Source of the DNA: Arthrobacter sp. StoSoilB22
GTDB lineage: Bacteria; Actinomycetota; Actinomycetes; Actinomycetales; Micrococcaceae
Reading direction: 5' to 3'
DNA length: 64,000 bases
NCBI RefSeq assembly: GCF_019977315.1
Contig: NZ_AP024652.1
Span: forward strand, 1,240,001 to 1,304,000
Shown: positions 26,378 to 35,755 of the stretch, piece after piece
How positions within the stretch are numbered: the stretch's first letter is position 1
Layout of the letters: the number at the start of each line of letters is the position of its first letter
Translations under genes and position numbers: made by a program
Notes under the pieces: generated by a model
What the model was told of the DNA's origin: nothing
The model's database searches: none
Seen by the model: only the letters and a program-made list of their open reading frames with translations

Positions 26378-26812
26378 ATGAGTGATGCACCCCGCCTCCG
26401 CCATCAGGTCTGCTTTGCGCTGTACTCGGCGTCCAAAGCGGCGACGGCGGTCTACCGCCCCGTGCTGGAGGAGCTCGGCCTGACCTATCCGCAGTACCTG
26501 GTGATGCTGGTCCTCTGGGAGCAGGAGCCACGGAGTGTCCGTGACCTTGGTTCGGAACTGGGCTTGGATTCCGGAACGTTGTCCCCCCTGCTCAAGCGCC
26601 TGGAGGTCATGGGACTGGTGGAACGCCACCGCTCGGCCGAGGATGAGCGCCGGGTGGATGTAGTCCTGACCGACGCAGGCACCGCGTTGAGCGCCAACGC
26701 CCAGGCTGTACCCCAGCGCCTCGCTGACGCTGCCGGCCTCTCGGCCGAGGAAATCGGGCAGCTGCACGCCACGCTCGGCAAGCTCACGGCAGCGCTGAAC
26801 AGCTCACTCTGA
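26378..26812 (+). CDS. ohrR: Organic-hydroperoxide-sensing repressor, MarR family
   Basis: This dimeric winged-helix repressor is inactivated when its N-terminal cysteine is oxidised by organic peroxides. The reactive Cys is C12 in HQVCFALYSASKAAT, followed by YRPVLEELGLTYPQYLVML, which contains the tyrosines that hydrogen-bond to it in known OhrR proteins. The recognition region LGLDSGTLSPLLKRLE and the wing with EDERRVDV are intact. It is 144 residues long. It is probably autoregulated through the palindrome at 26344-26364 and controls ohr, 54 bases downstream. Confidence 0.92.
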   Translation: MSDAPRLRHQVCFALYSASKAATAVYRPVLEELGLTYPQYLVMLVLWEQEPRSVRDLGSELGLDSGTLSPLLKRLEVMGLVERHRSAEDERRVDVVLTDAGTALSANAQAVPQRLADAAGLSAEEIGQLHATLGKLTAALNSSL

Positions 26813-26866
26813 ACAGACCTCCCGGAAAATCCCGGGACATCCCTTCCCTAAGAGAACGGAAACACC

Positions 26867-27298
26867 ATGAAGACTCTCTACACTGCTGAGGCACTGGCCT
26901 CCGGCGAAGGCCGCGACGGCAACGCCCGCACCAATGATGGCAAGCTGGATGTCGCACTTGCCAGCCCCAAGGAGCTCGGCGGAAACGGCGAAGGCACCAA
27001 TCCGGAGCAGCTCTTCGCCGCCGGTTACGCAGCCTGCTTCCACTCCGCCTTGCGGTTGGTAGGGCGCAAGGAGCGCGTTGACCTGACCGATTCGGCCGTC
27101 GCCGCCAGGATCCACATCGGCCCGCTGACCGACAGCGAAGGCTTCGGCCTCGCTGCCGAACTGGAAATCGCCCTGCCTGCCCTGGACCGCGAAACGGCTG
27201 AGCAACTCATGCACAAAGCGCACCAGGTGTGCCCTTACTCCAACGCCACCCGCGGCAACATGGCCGTAGACCTCAAGCTCGTGGAGTTCGCAGCATGA
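26867..27298 (+). CDS. ohr: Organic hydroperoxide resistance protein
   Basis: This thiol peroxidase of the Ohr/OsmC fold reduces fatty-acid and other organic hydroperoxides. The two catalytic cysteines are C57 in GYAACFHSAL and C122 in VCPYSNATRGN, both in the Ohr rather than the OsmC context. It is 143 residues, the usual length. AAGAGAACGGAAAC precedes the ATG. It overlaps the next gene by four bases (ATGA), so the reductase is translated in step with it. Confidence 0.95.
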   Translation: MKTLYTAEALASGEGRDGNARTNDGKLDVALASPKELGGNGEGTNPEQLFAAGYAACFHSALRLVGRKERVDLTDSAVAARIHIGPLTDSEGFGLAAELEIALPALDRETAEQLMHKAHQVCPYSNATRGNMAVDLKLVEFAA

Positions 27299-28314
27299 GC
27301 GCCGTTTCCATGCCCGTAGAAACCCGCGAAATTCAGCTGGCTTCCCGCCCCAAGGGCCGCCCGGTGGCAGATAACTTCCGGCTCACCCAGGCCCAGCTGC
27401 CTGAGCTCGGCGACGGACAGATCCTGGTCAAGAACCAATTCATGTCCGTTGACCCCTACATGCGTGGGCGCATGAACGACGTCAAGTCGTACTCGGCTCC
27501 GTTCCAGATCGATGCAGCGCTCGACGGCGGTGCGGTGGGCGAGGTGATCGCGTCCCGTTCGGACGCGCACAAGGTGGGTGACGTCGTCGTGCATTCACTC
27601 GGATGGCGCGAGCACGCAGTAGTGGATGCCGCAGCCACCACCCCGGTCCCCAGTGGGCTTGCTCCCACCTCCGCGTTCCTTGGCGCCTTGGGCATGACCG
27701 GCCTCACTGCCTACTCCGGTCTGCTCAAAGTGGCGGAGTTCAAGGAAGGCGAAGTTGTGTTCGTCTCCGGCGCCGCAGGTGCCGTGGGTTCCATGGTGGG
27801 CCAGATTGCCAAGGCCATGGGCGCTTCCAGGGTCATCGGCAGTGCCGGATCGCCGGAAAAGGTTGCCCGCCTGCTGGAGCTCGGCTTCGACGCCGCCTTC
27901 AACTACAACGATGGTCCGGTCCTTGACCAGCTGCGTGAAGCAGCAGGGGAGCGCGGGATCGACGTGTACTTCGACAACGTTGGCGGCGAGCACCTCGAGG
28001 CTGCGTTGGCAACCTTGACTGTGGGCGGGCGCATTGCCATGTGCGGTGCGATCGCACAGTACAACTCCACCGAGCCTCCCGCAGCTCCCCGCAACCTCAT
28101 GCAGGCAATCGGCAAGCAGCTGACCATGCGCGGATTCCTGGTGGGCGGCCAGCGTCAGCACGCTGCCGAGTTCGCCCAGAAGATGGCCGGCTGGTTGGCC
28201 GATGGCTCAGTGAGCTATGACGAGACGATCGTTGACGGTCTGGAGAATGCGCCGCAGGCATTCATGGACCTTCTGGACGGTGCCAACACCGGCAAGATGC
28301 TGGTCCGGCTCTAA
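27295..28314 (+). CDS. NADPH-dependent zinc-less oxidoreductase (MDR; CurA/PTGR type)
   Basis: This 339-residue medium-chain reductase belongs to the leukotriene/prostaglandin reductase group, which reduces alpha,beta-unsaturated carbonyls. The substrate-domain start MSVDPYMRGRMND and the NADPH-binding FVSGAAGAVGSMVGQIAKAMG are diagnostic. YFDNVGGEHLEAAL and GRIAMCGAIAQYN follow the family order, and no zinc-binding cysteine cluster is present. Being coupled to ohr, it plausibly detoxifies reactive aldehydes and enones from lipid peroxidation, which is an inference from context. Confidence 0.88.
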   Translation: MSAVSMPVETREIQLASRPKGRPVADNFRLTQAQLPELGDGQILVKNQFMSVDPYMRGRMNDVKSYSAPFQIDAALDGGAVGEVIASRSDAHKVGDVVVHSLGWREHAVVDAAATTPVPSGLAPTSAFLGALGMTGLTAYSGLLKVAEFKEGEVVFVSGAAGAVGSMVGQIAKAMGASRVIGSAGSPEKVARLLELGFDAAFNYNDGPVLDQLREAAGERGIDVYFDNVGGEHLEAALATLTVGGRIAMCGAIAQYNSTEPPAAPRNLMQAIGKQLTMRGFLVGGQRQHAAEFAQKMAGWLADGSVSYDETIVDGLENAPQAFMDLLDGANTGKMLVRL

Positions 28315-28367
28315 TTTAGAGCCCAGCGCCACGTGACTTGCGCACCCGGCTACTGCTTGGTAACAAA

Positions 28368-28385
28368 AGGTCAACAATCTGACCT
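28368..28385. promoter_or_regulatory. Inverted repeat in the BMP-lipoprotein leader
   Basis: AGGTCA-N6-TGACCT is a perfect 6-bp inverted repeat 175 bases before the lipoprotein gene. It is a possible operator for the nucleoside-uptake genes. The remaining 245-base gap shows no recognised riboswitch. Confidence 0.35.
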
Positions 28386-28559
28386 GGAGGGATCATTTGT
28401 GGTAGCTGGGTGTGTTCCAGGCCACTAGTGTTGGTTTCATCAATGCGCTTCGGCGCAGCTGCGAGCATCAGTGAAAACAGAGTTTCTGCCTCAGGTATTA
28501 GGAAACGGACACTCATTGACCATCCGTCGTAGCGCCATCACTTTCTTCCTGGAGGAAAA

Positions 28560-29666
28560 TTGAAGAAACCACTGCGTGCCACCCTGAAGCGCGGTTCAAT
28601 GGCCGGTGTTGCCACCCTCGGTGCAGCCGCGCTCCTGCTGACCAGCTGTGGCCAGGCTCCCGACGCCGGATCCGGCGCGGCCACCAAGAGCGACTTTGTG
28701 GGTTGCATCGTCTCTGACTCCGGCGGATTCGATGACCAGTCCTTCAACCAGTCCTCCTTCGAGGGCCTCAAGAAGGCAGAAACCGACCTCGGCATCACCG
28801 TAAAGTCGGCCGAATCCAAGGCCAACAGCGATTTCGAGACCAACCTGAACGGCATGATCTCGGCCGGTTGCAACCTCACCGTGACGGTGGGCTTCCTCCT
28901 GGGCGACGCCACCAAGGCCGCCGCGGAGAAGAACACGGACAAGCACTTCGCGATCGTGGACTACACGTACGAGACCCCGATCGCCAACGTCAAGCCGATT
29001 GTCTATGACACGGCACAGGCGGCCTACCTCGCAGGATATGCGGCCGCGGCCGCCACCAAGACCGGCAAGGTAGGTACCTTCGGCGGTATTAAGATCCCCA
29101 CGGTCACCATCTTCATGGATGGCTTCTACGACGGTGTTCAGGCCTACAACAAGGCCAAAAACAAGACTGTCCAGGTAGTCGGCTGGGACAAGACCACCCA
29201 GGATGGCTCCTTCACGGGCGACTTCGAGAAGCAGGACACCGGCAAGCAGGTCACCATCAACCTGTTGGACCAGGGCGCGGACATCATCATGCCCGTGGCC
29301 GGACCGGTGGGCAAGGGTGCCGGTGCTGCGCTGAAGGAAGCCAAGGCTGCCGGCAAGGACGTCAAGCTCATCTGGGTTGACTCCGATGGCTACCTGACCG
29401 CTCCTGAGTACAAGGACCTGATGCTGACCTCCGTGGTCAAGCAGATGGGCGAAGCCGTCGAAGCAGTGGTCAAGGACGATACCGAAGGCAAGTTCAACAA
29501 CGCAGCCTACGTGGGCACCCTGGAGAACGATGGCGTTGCCATCGCTCCGTTCCACGACTTCGACTCCGCTGTGACCGCAGAGACCAAGTCCGAGCTTGAT
29601 GCCCTCAAGGCGGACATCGTCTCCGGCAAGCTGGTTGTCGAATCGGCAGCGAGCCCCAAGAAGTAA
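28560..29666 (+). CDS. BMP-family nucleoside-binding lipoprotein
   Basis: This membrane-anchored substrate-binding protein feeds the nucleoside ABC importer encoded next to it. A basic N-terminus and hydrophobic stretch end in the lipobox LLLTSC (Cys near residue 30). The mature part has the BMP/PnrA pattern: GGFDDQSFNQSSFEGL, FAIVDYTYE, YLAGYAAAAATKTGKVGTFGGI and WVDSDGYL. The start is a TTG with GGAGG 5 bases upstream. A strong terminator directly follows, so the lipoprotein mRNA can accumulate above the importer mRNA, as is common for binding proteins. Confidence 0.92.
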   Translation: MKKPLRATLKRGSMAGVATLGAAALLLTSCGQAPDAGSGAATKSDFVGCIVSDSGGFDDQSFNQSSFEGLKKAETDLGITVKSAESKANSDFETNLNGMISAGCNLTVTVGFLLGDATKAAAEKNTDKHFAIVDYTYETPIANVKPIVYDTAQAAYLAGYAAAAATKTGKVGTFGGIKIPTVTIFMDGFYDGVQAYNKAKNKTVQVVGWDKTTQDGSFTGDFEKQDTGKQVTINLLDQGADIIMPVAGPVGKGAGAALKEAKAAGKDVKLIWVDSDGYLTAPEYKDLMLTSVVKQMGEAVEAVVKDDTEGKFNNAAYVGTLENDGVAIAPFHDFDSAVTAETKSELDALKADIVSGKLVVESAASPKK

Positions 29667-29679
29667 TTCAATTCCTGGA

Positions 29680-29721
29680 CGCGCCGCCAGTACCGAGCCC
29701 CGGTACTGGCGGCGCGTTTTT
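29680..29721 (+). terminator. Rho-independent terminator after BMP lipoprotein
   Basis: The 16-base arms CGCGCCGCCAGTACCG and complement are perfect, with loop AGCCC and a TTTTT tail. Confidence 0.9.
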
Positions 29722-29791
29722 GCCCTGACTAGGCTGAACCCAAAGCTCGTGGCTTTGGAGCTGTTCGGCTGTCCCTCGGACTCACAGAACG

Positions 29792-31318
29792 GTGGGAGTT
29801 GTGAAACTCGAATTGAAGGGGATCTCGAAAGCCTTCGGGACCTTCTACGCCAACCAAGACATCGACCTCGTGGTCGAATCCGGCCAAATCCATTGCCTCC
29901 TCGGTGAAAACGGTGCCGGCAAGTCAACCCTCATGAACGTGCTGTACGGGCTGTATGAGCCCACAGCAGGCCAGATCCTGGTGGACGACCAACCGGTCAC
30001 CTTCCGTGGACCCGGCGACGCCATGGCAGCCGGCATCGGCATGGTGCACCAGCACTTCATGCTGGTTCCCGTCTTCACCGTGGCAGAAAATGTGGCACTC
30101 GGAGCCGAACCAACCACGTTCGGCGGTGTGCTGAGCATTGAGGAGACCCGCAAGAAAATCCGGGAGATCTCCGATAAATACGGGTTCGACGTCGATCCCG
30201 ATGCCCTGGTGGAGGAACTGCCAGTGGGCGTCCAGCAGCGCGTGGAAATCATCAAAGCACTGGTGCGCGAAGCCAAGGTCCTGATTCTGGACGAACCCAC
30301 TGCTGTGCTGACGCCTCAGGAAACCGACGAACTCCTGGACATCATGCGTCAGCTCAAGGCCGGCGGCACATCGATCGTGTTCATCTCGCACAAACTGCGC
30401 GAAGTAAAAGCTGTCTCCGACGTCATTACCGTGGTCCGCCGCGGCAAAGTGGTGGGTGACGCGCCACCCACGGCATCAGCCACTGAACTGGCCTCCATGA
30501 TGGTGGGCCGCCCGGTGAGCCTGAGCCTGAACAAGGCCCCGGCACAGCCGAAGGAAACCACCTTTGTGGTCGAAAACCTCACGGTCCGTGCCGCCAACGG
30601 AACCAATGTGGTGGACGGAATCAGTTTCTCCATCGCCCAAGGCGAGATTCTCGCCGTCGCCGGTGTCCAGGGCAACGGGCAAACCGAACTCACCGAAGCC
30701 ATCCTTGGCGTGCAGGAGCACGTCACGGGTTCAGTGACGCTTGACGGCAAGCAATTGCTGGGCCTCCCGGTCAAGGATGTCCTGCGCTCGGGCGTGGGTT
30801 TCGTCCCGGAAGACCGAACCGTCGATGGACTGGTGGGTCCTTTCTCGGTGGCAGAGAACCTGATCCTGGACCTCTACGACCAGGCACCTTTTGCCAGCGG
30901 AATTGGCATGAAACCTGCCAAGGTGATGGAAAACGCCAAGGCAAAAATCGACGAGTTCGACATCCGCACTCCCTCTGCCGGGGCTGCTGCGGGAACGTTG
31001 TCCGGTGGCAACCAGCAGAAAGTGGTGATGGCCCGTGAACTGTCCAGGCCACTGCGGTTGTTCATTGCCAGCCAACCGACCCGCGGCGTGGACGTAGGGT
31101 CCATCGAATTCCTGCATAAGCGCATCGTGGCCGAGCGCGACGTCGGAACGCCGGTCATGATCGTCTCCACTGAGCTTGATGAAGTGGTTGAACTCGCCGA
31201 CCGGATTGCAGTGCTCTACAAGGGCAAACTCGTGGGCATCGTCCCCGGTGGAACGCCCCGCGACACCCTTGGCTTGATGATGGCCGGCGTCGGCCCTGAA
31301 GGAGGCTCCGATGACTGA
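29792..31318 (+). CDS. Nucleoside ABC importer, tandem ATP-binding protein
   Basis: This 508-residue ATPase has two fused ABC domains, as in the RbsA/NupO-type importers. The first has LLGENGAGKSTLM, PVGVQQRVEIIKAL and LILDEPTAVLTP. The second has the degenerate Walker A VAGVQGNGQTELT, LSGGNQQKVVMAREL and LFIASQPTRGVD, typical of the inactive-leaning second site in this family. GTG 29792 or GTG 29801 could be the start. The stop overlaps the permease start by 8 bases. Together with the BMP lipoprotein and two permeases it forms a complete nucleoside importer. Confidence 0.93.
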   Translation: MGVVKLELKGISKAFGTFYANQDIDLVVESGQIHCLLGENGAGKSTLMNVLYGLYEPTAGQILVDDQPVTFRGPGDAMAAGIGMVHQHFMLVPVFTVAENVALGAEPTTFGGVLSIEETRKKIREISDKYGFDVDPDALVEELPVGVQQRVEIIKALVREAKVLILDEPTAVLTPQETDELLDIMRQLKAGGTSIVFISHKLREVKAVSDVITVVRRGKVVGDAPPTASATELASMMVGRPVSLSLNKAPAQPKETTFVVENLTVRAANGTNVVDGISFSIAQGEILAVAGVQGNGQTELTEAILGVQEHVTGSVTLDGKQLLGLPVKDVLRSGVGFVPEDRTVDGLVGPFSVAENLILDLYDQAPFASGIGMKPAKVMENAKAKIDEFDIRTPSAGAAAGTLSGGNQQKVVMARELSRPLRLFIASQPTRGVDVGSIEFLHKRIVAERDVGTPVMIVSTELDEVVELADRIAVLYKGKLVGIVPGGTPRDTLGLMMAGVGPEGGSDD

Positions 31319-32666
31319 GAACAACCAGTCCAGCAACGAGCAAAAACCGGCCCAGCCAGCTGAGGACCAATCCACCGCTGATCTCCGGGCCGCAGATGTC
31401 TCACTCGATACCGCAGGGGGCGCGATGGAGCCCTCCATCGTGCCGGTGTCCTCCCAAAGCGGGGACGCTGGTACGCACCAGGGCAGCGTAGTCCGCCGGA
31501 TCGTCATGGGGAACGGATTCGTCTCCGTCCTTGCGGTCATCGTGGCGCTGTTCCTGGGTGGCCTGCTGATCGCCAGCACGGACGCCCAGGTCGCCAAGAC
31601 CGCGGGCTACTTGTTCGCGAGGCCCACGGACTTCCTCAGTGCGTTGTGGTCAGCCATGACCGAGAGCTACGTTGCGCTCTTCCAGGGCTCGGTCTTCAAC
31701 CCCCGGCAGGGACTGCAGCCCCTGCTCGAAACCATGACGGTGGCTACACCCCTCATTTGCGCGGGGCTGGGTGTTGCCCTGGCCTTCCGTGCCGGCCTGT
31801 TCAACATCGGCGCCCAAGGCCAGATCATCATCAGTGCAACCCTCGCGGCGTATGTCGGGTTCGCCTGGCACCTGCCGTTCGGGCTGCACCTGCTGGTGGT
31901 CATCATTATGGGCGTCCTAGGCGGTGCACTCTGGGGCGCAATCGTCGGAATCCTCAAGGCCAGGACCGGTGCGCACGAGGTGATCGTGACCATCATGCTG
32001 AACTACGTGGCCCTGTTCCTGCTGGACTTCCTCCTGAACACGGCTGCGTTCCGGCGGCCCGGGGACAACAGCCCCATCTCGCCCCGCCTGGACGAGTCCG
32101 CCACCTACCCCGTCCTCATTCCGGGATCCCGGCTCCACCTTGGCTTCCTGATAGCCATTGCACTGACCTTTGGCGTGTGGTGGCTGCTGAACCGCTCCAC
32201 CATCGGCTTCGAATTCCGCGCCGTGGGGGCGAACCCCATCGCAGCGCGGACGGCTGGCGTGAAGGTATCCCGCGCCACCATCCTTGTCATGGCCATGGCA
32301 GGTGCGCTTGCCGCGTTTGGTGGCATCGCCCAGGTGGCCGGTACCGAGAAGGTGCTGACCGGTGGCGTCGCTGCCCAGATCGGTTTTGACGCGATCACTG
32401 TTGCGTTGCTGGGCCGCAGTACGCCGTGGGGCACGTTCTTCGCCGGCCTGCTGTTCGGTGCCTTCCGTGCGGGCGCGGTGCAGATGCAGATCCAGACCGG
32501 AACGCCCATCGACATCGTGTTGGTGGTCCAGTCCCTGATTGTCCTCTTCATCGCAGCACCGCCACTGATCAGGTCCATCTTCCGCCTTGAGCCCAAGAAG
32601 AAGGCCAAGACATCCAAAGCGGCTCCCAAGGCTGCCCTCGCCAACGCCTCCGGAGGTGCCAAATGA
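31311..32666 (+). CDS. Nucleoside ABC importer permease, subunit 1
   Basis: This is a BPD_transp_2-type inner-membrane permease. It starts with an unusual hydrophilic tail of about 60 residues (Gln/Asn/Ser-rich) before the first helix. About nine hydrophobic segments follow, with GLGVALAFRAGLFNIGAQGQ, GAHEVIVTIMLNYVALFLL and AVGANPIAARTAGV as family landmarks. At 451 residues it is longer than most homologues (about 350) because of the tails at both ends. Overlapping starts and stops on both sides show tight translational coupling. Confidence 0.92.
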   Translation: MTENNQSSNEQKPAQPAEDQSTADLRAADVSLDTAGGAMEPSIVPVSSQSGDAGTHQGSVVRRIVMGNGFVSVLAVIVALFLGGLLIASTDAQVAKTAGYLFARPTDFLSALWSAMTESYVALFQGSVFNPRQGLQPLLETMTVATPLICAGLGVALAFRAGLFNIGAQGQIIISATLAAYVGFAWHLPFGLHLLVVIIMGVLGGALWGAIVGILKARTGAHEVIVTIMLNYVALFLLDFLLNTAAFRRPGDNSPISPRLDESATYPVLIPGSRLHLGFLIAIALTFGVWWLLNRSTIGFEFRAVGANPIAARTAGVKVSRATILVMAMAGALAAFGGIAQVAGTEKVLTGGVAAQIGFDAITVALLGRSTPWGTFFAGLLFGAFRAGAVQMQIQTGTPIDIVLVVQSLIVLFIAAPPLIRSIFRLEPKKKAKTSKAAPKAALANASGGAK

Positions 32667-33952
32667 GCGCGACAACCACCGCTCCGAAGCCGGGATCCAC
32701 CACTTTGCCCGCCTTCAGGCCTTCCATGAAGGTCCCCCTGTCCTTGGGCATCCTGGCCCTTGTAGCCCTGGTCTTCTTCGGCTTCCTGGGCTCGGACCAA
32801 ACCGCCGAGATGAAAATCAGCGACGCCGGGGACGCCGTCGCTGTGCCGGCTCTCATGATTCCCGGCCAGGTGGGCGGGATCGTGTTCGGCATTCTGCTCC
32901 TGGCCATGGCCGCCTACTCGATTTACCTCTGGACCCAGGGGGAGCGGTCACCCAAGTGGCTGCCCATAGCGTTCGCCGTGGTCTTTGTCTTTGCACTGCT
33001 CGTCTGGATCGTGGCAGGCGCACGCCAACCCTCCATCTCGTTGGCCGGCCTCGTTGCCGGTTCAGTAACGCTGGCGGTGCCTTTGGTTTTCGGTTCCCTC
33101 TCCGGCGTGTTGTGTGAGCGCGTGGGCGTGGTGAACATCGCCATTGAGGGCCAGCTTTTGGGTGGTGCCTTCAACGCCGCGCTGGTGGCCACCATGACGG
33201 GAAGCCCTTACATCGGGCTGATCGCAGCAGCTGCTGCCGGTGCTGCCGTGTCCATGGTCCTTGCTGTTTTCAGCATCAAGTACCTGGTCAACCAGATCAT
33301 CGTGGGCGTGGTCCTCAATGTGCTGGTCTCGGGCCTGACCGGCTTCCTGTATGGGACCTTGATGGTGCCCAACAAGGAACAGTTCAACACCCCGGGACGT
33401 CTGGATATCCTGCCGATCCCGCTGCTTTCGGACATCCCCATTATCGGGCCCATCCTGTTCGAGCAGTCCATCGCTGGTTACCTCATGTACATTGCCGTGG
33501 CCGTGGTGTGGTTCGGTTTGTTCAAGACCCGCTGGGGACTGCGTGTCCGCGCCGTCGGCGAGCACCCGCAGGCTGCTGACACCCTGGGTATCAACGTCAA
33601 CGCCACCCGCTTCTGGAACGTCACCTTGGGTGGTGCCATCGCGGGTATCGGTGGCGCTGTTTTCACCCTGGTGACCATCGACTCTTTCACCAAGGACATC
33701 TCCGGTGGCCGCGGCTTCATTGCCTTGGCGGCCCTGATCTTTGGCCGTTGGAATCCGATCGGCGCCTTCCTGGCCTCGCTGTTGTTCGGCTTCGCCTACA
33801 ACCTGCAGTCGATCCTTGGCATCATTGGTACCCCGGTTCCGAGCCAGTTCATGGCCATGCTGCCGTACTTGGTGACCATCTTCGCAGTCGCGGGTTTGGT
33901 GGGTAAGTCGCGGCCACCGGCCGCGAGCGGCATACCGTACGTGAAGGGTTGA
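32663..33952 (+). CDS. Nucleoside ABC importer permease, subunit 2
   Basis: This second permease is homologous to subunit 1 and forms the heterodimeric channel. Landmarks are VPLVFGSLSGVLCERVGVVNIAIEGQ, VNQIIVGVVLNVLVSGLTG and AVGEHPQAADTLGI. The first 130 residues contain three extra hydrophobic segments (SLGILALVALVFFGFLG, IVFGILLLAMAAYSIYLW and WLPIAFAVVFVFALLVWIV) before the family core, so it is about 100 residues longer than the minimal form. The ATG overlaps the previous stop (ATGA). cdd follows after 2 bases. Confidence 0.92.
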   Translation: MSATTTAPKPGSTTLPAFRPSMKVPLSLGILALVALVFFGFLGSDQTAEMKISDAGDAVAVPALMIPGQVGGIVFGILLLAMAAYSIYLWTQGERSPKWLPIAFAVVFVFALLVWIVAGARQPSISLAGLVAGSVTLAVPLVFGSLSGVLCERVGVVNIAIEGQLLGGAFNAALVATMTGSPYIGLIAAAAAGAAVSMVLAVFSIKYLVNQIIVGVVLNVLVSGLTGFLYGTLMVPNKEQFNTPGRLDILPIPLLSDIPIIGPILFEQSIAGYLMYIAVAVVWFGLFKTRWGLRVRAVGEHPQAADTLGINVNATRFWNVTLGGAIAGIGGAVFTLVTIDSFTKDISGGRGFIALAALIFGRWNPIGAFLASLLFGFAYNLQSILGIIGTPVPSQFMAMLPYLVTIFAVAGLVGKSRPPAASGIPYVKG

Positions 33953-33954
33953 CG

Positions 33955-34359
33955 ATGCCGGCAAATGATATTGACTGGCAGACGCTGGAGGCGGCAGCCC
34001 AGCAGGCCATGAAGAACGCCTACGCGCCCTACTCGAAGTTCCCGGTGGGGGCTGCGGCCCTCACCGAGGACGGCCGGATTGTGAGCGGCTGTAACGTCGA
34101 GAATGCCAGTTACGGGCTGACCCTCTGTGCCGAATGCGCGCTGGTGGGACAGCTCCACATGACAGGCGGGGGCAGGATCGCCGCGTTTTATTGCGTGGAC
34201 GGCCAAGGAAATATCCTCATGCCGTGCGGGCGCTGCCGCCAGTTGCTCTACGAATTCAGGGCACCCGGAATGCAGCTCATGACAACTCAGGGAATCAAAT
34301 CCATGGACCAGGTGCTGCCTGATGCGTTTGGTCCTGAACATCTGGAGGAAACCACGTGA
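33955..34359 (+). CDS. cdd: Cytidine deaminase
   Basis: This zinc enzyme deaminates cytidine and deoxycytidine to uridine and deoxyuridine. The catalytic Glu and first Zn ligand lie in LCAECALVG (C58, E60), and the other two ligands in PCGRCRQ (C91, C94). NAYAPYSKFPVGAA and GCNVENASYG bind the nucleoside. ATG 33955 has GAAGGG at 6 bases and gives 134 residues, the tetrameric short type. It lies between the nucleoside permeases and deoA, overlapping deoA by four bases. Confidence 0.96.
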   Translation: MPANDIDWQTLEAAAQQAMKNAYAPYSKFPVGAAALTEDGRIVSGCNVENASYGLTLCAECALVGQLHMTGGGRIAAFYCVDGQGNILMPCGRCRQLLYEFRAPGMQLMTTQGIKSMDQVLPDAFGPEHLEETT

Positions 34360-35666
34360 CCAGCACCGAAGCCTTCGACGCCGTCCAGATCATTTCCATC
34401 AAGCGCGACAAGGGCACGCTCACTCCCGAGCAGATCGACTGGACCATAGACGCTTACACCCGCGGGGTGATCGCCGAGGAACAGATGGCGGCACTGAACA
34501 TGGCCATTCTGCTCAACGGCATGGACCGTGCTGAGATTTCCCGCTGGACTTCCGCCATGATCGCCTCGGGCGAGCGGATGGACTTTTCGTCGCTGACAAC
34601 GCCCGACGGCGGCCGGAAGGCTACCAGCGACAAACACTCCACCGGTGGGGTGGGGGATAAGATCACCCTTCCGCTGGCCCCGCTGGTAGCCGTTTTTGGC
34701 GTGGCGGTCCCGCAGCTCTCGGGCCGCGGACTGGGCCACACGGGCGGCACACTGGACAAGCTTGAAGCCATTCCCGGGTGGCGGGCCAACCTGAGCAACG
34801 ACGAAATCATGGCCCAGCTCCAGGACGTGGGTGCGGTCATTTGCGCCGCAGGCTCCGGGCTCGCTCCGGCGGACAAGAAGCTCTATGCCTTGCGTGATGT
34901 CACCGGAACTGTTGAAGCCATCCCGCTCATCGCTTCCTCGATCATGAGCAAGAAGATCGCCGAAGGAACGGGCTCCCTGGTGCTGGACGTCAAGGTGGGT
35001 TCGGGAGCGTTCATGAAGGACGAAGCCCGTGCCCGGGAACTTGCCGAGACCATGGTGGCCCTGGGCAAGGACGCAGGTGTGCACACTGTCGCTCTGATGA
35101 CGGATATGTCCACGCCGTTGGGATTGACCGCGGGAAACGCGATCGAAGTGGAGGAATCGGTGGAGGTCCTTGCCGGCGGGGGTCCGGAAGACGTCGTCGA
35201 ACTGACCGTCCGCTTGGCCGAGGAGATGCTGGCCGGTGCCGGCATCCACGACGCCGACCCCGCAGCTGCTTTGAAGGACGGCCGTGCCATGGACGTCTGG
35301 AACCGGATGATCGAAGCACAAGGGGGAGATCCCCGGGCCGCTCTGCCCGTGGCCAGGGAATCCGAGGTTATTTACGCACCCGCAGACGGTGTCCTGGTGG
35401 AACTGGATGCGCTTTCCGTCGGTGTCGCCGCCTGGCGCCTCGGCGCCGGCCGTGCCCGCAAGGAAGACCAGGTGCAGGCCGGCGCGGGAGTGCGGATGCA
35501 CGCCAAGCCCGGTGCGCTGGTCCGTGCGGGAGAGCCCTTGATGACGCTCCTGACGGACACCCCGGAGAAGTTCGCACGGGCCAAGGAAGCGCTGCAGGAC
35601 GCCGTGGTGATCGCGCCCGAGGGTTCACGCCCGGCGCATCAGCTCATCATCGACCGCATCGCCTAG
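34356..35666 (+). CDS. deoA: Thymidine/pyrimidine-nucleoside phosphorylase
   Basis: This enzyme phosphorolyses thymidine, deoxyuridine or uridine to the base and (deoxy)ribose-1-phosphate. The family signature SGRGLGHTGGTLDKLE is near residue 118, the phosphate-site KHSTGGVGDKITL precedes it and KVGSGAFM follows. The C-terminal domain with EVIYAPADG is complete. At 436 residues it fits both DeoA and the broader Pdp group. The GTG start overlaps the cdd stop. It completes the chain from import through deamination to phosphorolysis. Confidence 0.94.
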   Translation: MTSTEAFDAVQIISIKRDKGTLTPEQIDWTIDAYTRGVIAEEQMAALNMAILLNGMDRAEISRWTSAMIASGERMDFSSLTTPDGGRKATSDKHSTGGVGDKITLPLAPLVAVFGVAVPQLSGRGLGHTGGTLDKLEAIPGWRANLSNDEIMAQLQDVGAVICAAGSGLAPADKKLYALRDVTGTVEAIPLIASSIMSKKIAEGTGSLVLDVKVGSGAFMKDEARARELAETMVALGKDAGVHTVALMTDMSTPLGLTAGNAIEVEESVEVLAGGGPEDVVELTVRLAEEMLAGAGIHDADPAAALKDGRAMDVWNRMIEAQGGDPRAALPVARESEVIYAPADGVLVELDALSVGVAAWRLGAGRARKEDQVQAGAGVRMHAKPGALVRAGEPLMTLLTDTPEKFARAKEALQDAVVIAPEGSRPAHQLIIDRIA

Positions 35667-35672
35667 GCTTAA

Positions 35673-35710
35673 GTGTTCCGGGCTGTTCCCCACGGAACAG
35701 CCCGGAACAC
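35673..35710 (+). terminator. Hairpin after deoA
   Basis: GTGTTCCGGGCTGTTCC pairs perfectly with GGAACAGCCCGGAACAC around CCAC. No T tract follows. Confidence 0.65.
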
Positions 35711-35755
35711 CAGTCATCCGGCGCCTGTGGGGGAGCCGGCTACCGTAAGGAAACC